Source of the DNA: Oscillospiraceae bacterium
GTDB taxonomy: Bacteria; Bacillota; Clostridia; Oscillospirales; CAG-272
DNA: 35,389 nt
Assembly (NCBI GenBank): GCA_015064245.1
Contig: SVSQ01000013.1
Span: 1 to 35,389, forward strand
Reading direction: 5' to 3'
Shown here: positions 31,468-35,389 of the stretch, piece by piece
Numbering within the stretch: position 1 is the first letter of the stretch
Layout of the letters: each line of letters begins with the position of its first letter
Notes under the pieces: model-generated
Databases searched by the model: none
What the model was told of the DNA's origin: nothing
What the model saw: the letters and a program-made list of their open reading frames with translations, nothing else
Position numbers and translations under genes: made by a program

Positions 31468-32244
31468 TTAAATCAAGCTTTCCGTCATTCCGTCGCAGCA
31501 GAGCTTGATTGAGATATTATGCTCGCTTGCGTAAGAATCGATAAGCTCCTGAGCTGCCGCTCTTCCTTCAAGGATCTCGCGTCCGTGATGGTTGAAGCGC
31601 AGAGCCTTTACGTTGCGGGAAACTGCGTACTCGCATACGTCCTTGACAGCGTGATGTCCCGTCTCCATTATCAGAAGATCGCATCCCGAACCGATCAAAC
31701 CGTCCAGCTCATCGGGCTTCAGTACGTCGCCCGAGAACACGATGCGCTTGTTTTCCGATTCGATAAGGAAGGAAAATGAGTGCCAGCCGTTTGAGCCGTC
31801 CTCGCGCATATGACGGTTGTGAAGCGCGCTGACCTTTACCTTTTCGTCCTGATAGAGAAGCCCGTCGCTGAGTCCGTGCTCTCTAAGCTCGAACATCAGA
31901 CTTCCGCTGACAACGGTTTTGATGGCATCCAAAATGCTCTGACTCGGAAAGAAGATGTCGAGGCAGTTATCGTTTATTAGCGGCTTTTTGTACCTGCCGA
32001 TGATCTTTCTCATGCAGGAAAGGAGATTTGCAAGTCCGCCGATATGATCCATGTGAGGGTGGGAAACGAACAAGGCTCTGGTCGCCTGGGTGTCTATTCC
32101 CGAGGTGTAGGCGCGGTGAGCGCAGTTTTCACCTGCGTCGAACCAGTAGTTTCCGTGTTCGGTCTCAAGTACCCAGGAGCAGTGGTGCATATCGGGCATG
32201 GGCTCCGTTCCGGAGCAGGTTCCGAGATAGTGAAATTTTAACAT
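31468..32244 (-). CDS. MBL-fold metallo-hydrolase (RNase Z/beta-lactamase-like)
   Basis: This 258-residue protein has the metallo-beta-lactamase metal motif H62-P-H64-M-D66-H67 (SHPHMDHIGG), an N-terminal YLGTCSGTEPMPDMHH, a later VFSGD, and a final RFNHHG. This is the layout of the ribonuclease Z-like branch that includes cyclic-nucleotide phosphodiesterases and RNA-processing enzymes. At 258 residues it is shorter than tRNase Z, and no exosite arm is seen, so the substrate is unknown. ATG 32244 has AAGGA upstream. Confidence 0.88.
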   Translation of the reverse strand: MLKFHYLGTCSGTEPMPDMHHCSWVLETEHGNYWFDAGENCAHRAYTSGIDTQATRALFVSHPHMDHIGGLANLLSCMRKIIGRYKKPLINDNCLDIFFPSQSILDAIKTVVSGSLMFELREHGLSDGLLYQDEKVKVSALHNRHMREDGSNGWHSFSFLIESENKRIVFSGDVLKPDELDGLIGSGCDLLIMETGHHAVKDVCEYAVSRNVKALRFNHHGREILEGRAAAQELIDSYASEHNISIKLCCDGMTESLI

Positions 32245-32301
32245 AGTTCTGATAATTCCTTTTTTCGGCAGATAGTGTTTTTGACCTGCGGTTCAGATGC
32301 T

Positions 32302-33309
32302 TCAGAGCTTTTTCTTTCCGCGAAGGAACTGATTGTCGTAGCTCTCCGTTTCCTCAGCTTTTCTGCGTTTAACGAACAGATATACGGAAACGGCAACCAA
32401 TGCGGCGATATATACCGAAAGGAAAATAACGATAGCGGGAACGAGATGCGCGCTTATCAGACGGAAGTAATCAAAGCCTATAAGCCATATAACGGTGTAA
32501 CCCGCAGCTAAGATAAGGAAGTTCAGGGAGACTTTAAGCACCTTGTTCAGCTTTGTGAACAGCACCGCGTAGCCCGCGATGAATACCGCAGAGGAAGCGA
32601 GATAACGGAGATAGTTCTGGATCGTGGGCGCCATAGGCGTTACCACCGTTATGTAGACGTTTTCAAGCACCTTATCGGAGATGAAGGTCTTGTCCTCCTG
32701 CACTCTTACGATAACGCTGAAATTGGTTATCAGCGCAAAGAGGGAGATTCCGAAAACTATGAGAGTGAATCCTGCGAACACCGCGGGGAAATATTTTGTT
32801 ACCGCGTTGTTTTTGAGCTTTTCGGGGAGCTTTGAGGTCAGCTTTTTAAAGAGCTTGACAGCGCCGGCTACGATGAAATAAACGACGGAGAAGAAAAGGC
32901 AGGCAACGATCGCCGTGGTTATACCGTCCTCGGAGATGAACCCCGAAAGTGAGAGCACGAAGATGAAGAAGGCGAGAAGTGAGCCGAGATAGTGGAGAAG
33001 CAGCAGGAATATCTTGTTTCCGTTAATTTTGAATACGAAATTCAGGGATACGATTGAAAGAGAGAACATAAATATTCCGAGAAGCGTCTGGACGGGAAGC
33101 GCAGAGGGCGCCTTCGTATCGCTGGTCACGTCGTTGTGATCGATCTCGCCGTCGTAGATCTGAGTTATCACGGCTTCCGTTTCGGTCACGTTCATGCCCG
33201 CCCACATAGCCATAAGGAAGTAAAGCAGAACTATCGCGAAGAACAGGATACAGGCGGGATAAAGTATTTTATTCTTGAAATCGGTTTTAATAAGGTCGGT
33301 CTCCGACAT
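32302..33309 (-). CDS. Polytopic membrane protein, unknown
   Basis: This 335-residue protein has about eight hydrophobic segments (roughly 16-38, 76-95, 100-124, 129-155, 175-198, 238-255, 262-282 and 290-315). A hydrophilic external loop follows the first helix (about 40-72), and the tail is basic (FLRGKKKL). No family recognised. GAAAGGA precedes the ATG. It lies 57 bp upstream of the MBL hydrolase gene on the same strand and may be cotranscribed with it. Confidence 0.78.
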   Translation of the reverse strand: MSETDLIKTDFKNKILYPACILFFAIVLLYFLMAMWAGMNVTETEAVITQIYDGEIDHNDVTSDTKAPSALPVQTLLGIFMFSLSIVSLNFVFKINGNKIFLLLLHYLGSLLAFFIFVLSLSGFISEDGITTAIVACLFFSVVYFIVAGAVKLFKKLTSKLPEKLKNNAVTKYFPAVFAGFTLIVFGISLFALITNFSVIVRVQEDKTFISDKVLENVYITVVTPMAPTIQNYLRYLASSAVFIAGYAVLFTKLNKVLKVSLNFLILAAGYTVIWLIGFDYFRLISAHLVPAIVIFLSVYIAALVAVSVYLFVKRRKAEETESYDNQFLRGKKKL

Positions 33310-33432
33310 ACTGAAAATCCTTTCTGAAAAAGAAATGATAGAATTATTTTAATTATTATAACATAGTAAACGCGCTTTTATGTTAATATTTCGTTTCCAA
33401 AATGCAATTTTTTTGCTGGGCTTGAGGGGAGC

Positions 33433-33470
33433 GCCCGCGGGCAAATAATTTATCTTGCGGAAGATTTTTC
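33433..33470. repeat. Core-only copy of the intergenic element, upstream of the full copy
   Basis: GCCCGCGGGC followed by AAATAATTTATCTTGCGGAAG aligns with the core at 1217-1256 (GCCTGCAGGC then AAATATTTTGTTTGTGTGAG). It lies 67 bases before the full element at 33510. Confidence 0.45.
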
Positions 33471-33509
33471 AAATTTTGATATATCTGTGGGATGAACATT
33501 CCAAATTTG

Positions 33510-33624
33510 GTAGGGGAGGGCCTTGGTCCTCCCGGCAGGCGTCTGCCTGCAGAGGAGCAATTAGTTTGCGTAAGCCAAGTGTTTTATGGAGATTTTTCGG
33601 GAGGGGAGCAATGCCCTCCCCTAC
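33510..33624. repeat. Intergenic palindromic element, full copy B
   Basis: Left arm 33510-33534 and right arm 33598-33624 are inverted repeats starting GTAGGGGAGGG and ending CCCTCCCCTAC. Each arm also self-pairs (GGGAGG/CCTCCC). The interior holds GCAGGC-GTCT-GCCTGC and the core TTTGCGTAAGCCAAGTGTTT, which is homologous to copy A at 215-325. Together with the core-only copy at 33433 and the promoter at 33736 it accounts for most of the 498-base gap 33310-33807. The remainder is AT-rich with nothing recognised. Confidence 0.78.
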
Positions 33625-33735
33625 GGATTTGCTGAAAATTTATTTGAGCGCACCCACAGATAAACACCAATTTATACACAAAACGCAACGAATAAAAATG
33701 ATTTTGAAAAAATATTCAAAAAAATATTCATATCT

Positions 33736-33764
33736 ATTGACAAATCACGCTTTATAATATATAA
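33736..33764 (+). promoter_or_regulatory. Consensus promoter of nusB
   Basis: TTGACA (33736-33741) and TATAAT (33759-33764) are separated by 17 bases, a perfect consensus match. AAAGGA precedes the ATG. Confidence 0.93.
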
Positions 33765-33807
33765 TATATAGTATTAAATAAACAGACTTTTAAAAGGATA
33801 TATAATT

Positions 33808-34263
33808 ATGAAAAGACGTGAAGCAAGAGAATATACATTCAAGCTTATATACGAGCTGGGAGTTCAGTCCGATAAGAGCGCGGAGGAGCTCATAGAGCAC
33901 ACAGCGGAGGCTCAGGAGTTCGCTCCCGATAAATATATCAAAAGAACTGTCAAAGGAGTTCTGGAGCATAAGGAAGAGATAGACGCGCTTATCGCGGAAT
34001 GCGCGGTAAACTGGAATTTCAGCCGTCTGTCAGCAACGTCTCTGGCTATCATGAGGCTCGCGGCGTACGAGATGCTGTTCTCCGAGGACGTTCCCTTCTC
34101 GATAGCCATAAACGAGGCGGTCGAGCTGGCAAAGAAGTACGACCACGATAAAGCGCCGAAGTTCATCAACGGCGTGCTGAATACCATAGCCGTCAAAAAA
34201 GGACTCAAGGGCGAAGCTAAAGCGGAAGAGCCCGCAGAGGCGGACGGTGAAAAGAGCGAATGA
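33808..34263 (+). CDS. nusB: Transcription antitermination factor NusB
   Basis: NusB binds boxA RNA with NusE/S10 in rRNA antitermination. The 151-residue all-helical protein starts MKRREAREYTFKLIYEL and contains NWNFSRLSATSLAIMRLAAYEML, INEAVELAKKYD and FINGVLNTIA, all diagnostic. The C-terminal 20 residues are an acidic/Ala tail beyond the fold. Its stop codon overlaps the next start as ATGA. Confidence 0.96.
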   Translation: MKRREAREYTFKLIYELGVQSDKSAEELIEHTAEAQEFAPDKYIKRTVKGVLEHKEEIDALIAECAVNWNFSRLSATSLAIMRLAAYEMLFSEDVPFSIAINEAVELAKKYDHDKAPKFINGVLNTIAVKKGLKGEAKAEEPAEADGEKSE

Positions 34264-35249
34264 GATATTTTCTCGGAATAGATACGTCAAATTACAGAAC
34301 GTCGGCGGCGGTCTGCGATGAATACGGAAACGTTGTCAAAAACGTCCGCAGGCTCCTGCCCGTAAAGGAAGGGGAGCTGGGACTGCGTCAGAGCGACGCG
34401 CTGTTCCTTCACACCAAAGCCCTTCCGCAGATAATGGCGGAGATAGGTGCGTACCCATTCGCGGCGGTGGGATTTTCCGCGAGACCGCGGGACGTTGAAG
34501 GCTCATATATGCCCTGCTTTCTGGCGGGAGAGAGCGTTGCTTCGGGGATCGCCTATGCGCTCGGAGTTCCATTGTACCCCTTTTCACATCAGGCGGGACA
34601 TATCAAGGCGGCGGCGTATTCATGTAAAGATAAAGCGGTGTCGGAGGGCAAAAGCTTTTTCGACTTGACGGAGGGGGAGGCTAAGGGCAGGTTCCTTACC
34701 TTCCATTTAAGCGGCGGAACGACGGAAGCGCTTCTGTACGATAAAGGTGAGGTCACTCTTCTCGGCAAAACTCTCGATATAAACGCAGGTCAGGTTATCG
34801 ACCGTGTGGGAGTTATGCTTGGGCTTCCTTTTCCGAGCGGAGAGTATCTGGAAGCCTTGGCATCGGGAATGCCGACTGCAAAAGGCGTAAAGATCTCCGT
34901 AAGAGGCTATGACTGCAATATGGCGGGGGCGGAGAACGTGGCGAGAAAGCTGCTTGAAAACGGCAAGTCAAAAGAGGAGATCGCGGCGTTCGCGCTGGAT
35001 TTCGTGATCAAGACGATAGATAAGATCAGCGAAAACGTGACGAAAGACAATCCTTCTCTGCCGATCTTGTACGCAGGCGGGGTAGCATCCTGCAAGAGAA
35101 TGAAGGCGTTTTTTGAGAAGAAATACGCTTGCGCCTTCGCTACGCCTCAGTTTTCGGGGGACAACGCGGCGGGAACGGCGCTTCTGGCAAGAGAAAAGTT
35201 TTTGGCTTACGCTCTGTCACACTATATGGATGATAATTTCAAATTTTGA
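34260..35249 (+). CDS. TsaD/Kae1-family paralogue (peptidase M22-like)
   Basis: This 329-residue ASKHA-fold protein has LGIDTSNYRTSAAV at the N-terminal phosphate loop, metal ligands H110 and H114 (FSHQAGHIK), LSGGTTEALL, NAGQVIDRVGVMLGLPFPSG and a final SGDNAAGTALLAR. The bona fide TsaD motifs (ETSCDET and PELASR) are replaced by DTSNYRT and GLRQSDALF. It therefore belongs to the clostridial M22/TsaD-like paralogues rather than the essential t6A enzyme. It is translationally coupled to nusB. Function unknown. Confidence 0.87.
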   Translation: MRYFLGIDTSNYRTSAAVCDEYGNVVKNVRRLLPVKEGELGLRQSDALFLHTKALPQIMAEIGAYPFAAVGFSARPRDVEGSYMPCFLAGESVASGIAYALGVPLYPFSHQAGHIKAAAYSCKDKAVSEGKSFFDLTEGEAKGRFLTFHLSGGTTEALLYDKGEVTLLGKTLDINAGQVIDRVGVMLGLPFPSGEYLEALASGMPTAKGVKISVRGYDCNMAGAENVARKLLENGKSKEEIAAFALDFVIKTIDKISENVTKDNPSLPILYAGGVASCKRMKAFFEKKYACAFATPQFSGDNAAGTALLAREKFLAYALSHYMDDNFKF

Positions 35250-35298
35250 TTTGTAGGTGCGATTGCAAACATTTTTATACAAACACACCCTTAATGTT

Positions 35299-35376
35299 TG
35301 TAGGGACCGGCGTCCTCGACGGTCCGCATAAACAAAGCGTAAATCTTACGGACCGTCGAGGACGCCGGTCCCTACA
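35299..35376. repeat. Compact palindromic element with perfect 28-bp arms
   Basis: Arms 35299-35326 and 35349-35376 are perfect inverted repeats of 28 bp, bounded by TGTAGGG and CCCTACA, around a 22-base loop. Each arm also self-pairs (GGACCG/CGGTCC). The GTAGGG boundary matches the elements at 215 and 33510, but the loop is much shorter. It follows the TsaD-like gene and could end its transcript. Confidence 0.8.
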
Positions 35377-35389
35377 TTTATAAGAGGAA

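Noticed and set aside
32302-33309. Promoter directly upstream of the membrane-protein gene
   Set aside because: A TATAAT is present near 33356-33361 on the minus strand, but the nearest TTAACA is about 20 bases away, so I did not list it.
34260-35249. Canonical TsaD (t6A synthesis)
   Set aside because: The ETSCDET and PELASR motifs are replaced by DTSNYRT and GLRQSDALF, matching the divergent M22-like branch.

Overview
The window reads as chromosome from a low-to-moderate GC, Gram-positive, anaerobic member of the Clostridia, probably a gut Oscillospirales/Ruminococcaceae-type organism. The signs are a glycyl-radical enzyme with its radical-SAM activase, a 2[4Fe-4S] ferredoxin, SpoVG, RicT, the conserved holB-ricT-trmN6-rsmI neighbourhood, YhaO/YhaN-like genes, strong SD sequences (AAAGGA/GGAGG) and textbook TTGACA/TATAAT promoters. 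No rRNA, tRNA, CRISPR array, phage or insertion sequence was seen. Taxonomy is inferred from gene content only.

Layout. 1-1.2 kb: end of dapA, then dapB (lysine/diaminopimelate synthesis). 1.3-6.4 kb, minus strand: holB, ricT, a ferredoxin absent from the ORF track, a TrmN6-like methyltransferase, a DUF951 protein and rsmI. 6.5-9.1 kb, minus: a class A penicillin-binding protein. 9.2-11 kb, plus: metA (predicted acetyl-CoA type) and a membrane protein. 11-18.4 kb, minus: a small membrane protein, then a run made of a YhaO-like nuclease, a YhaN/SbcC-like ATPase, a glycyl-radical enzyme of unassigned substrate, its activase and a membrane-anchored secreted protein. 18.4-20.6 kb, plus: a cytidylate-kinase-like protein and two AT-rich lipoprotein genes, each followed by a C/G-rich hairpin. 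20.6-24 kb, minus: a GT2 glycosyltransferase, UDP-galactopyranose mutase and a degenerate sensor-like protein. 24-25.2 kb, plus: gap, strongly codon-biased. 25.3-29.7 kb, minus: KDPG aldolase, tcdA, a large lipoprotein and murC. 29.9-31.3 kb, plus: spoVG and a LytM/M23 protein that lacks one catalytic His. 31.4-33.3 kb, minus: an MBL-fold hydrolase and a membrane protein. 33.7-35.3 kb, plus: nusB and a TsaD-like paralogue.

Most genes are housekeeping (cell wall, replication, RNA modification, central carbon, amino acids). Two things stand out. First, the glycyl-radical enzyme has a Cys-Trp-Glu active-site motif and no substrate-defining neighbours. Second, a family of intergenic elements recurs. 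Its full copies (215-325 and 33510-33624) have different arm sequences that are inverted-repeat paired and also self-palindromic, around a shared internal core of about 41 bp. Core-only copies lie near 1217 and 33433, an arm-only copy near 6528, and a compact copy with perfect 28-bp arms at 35299-35376.
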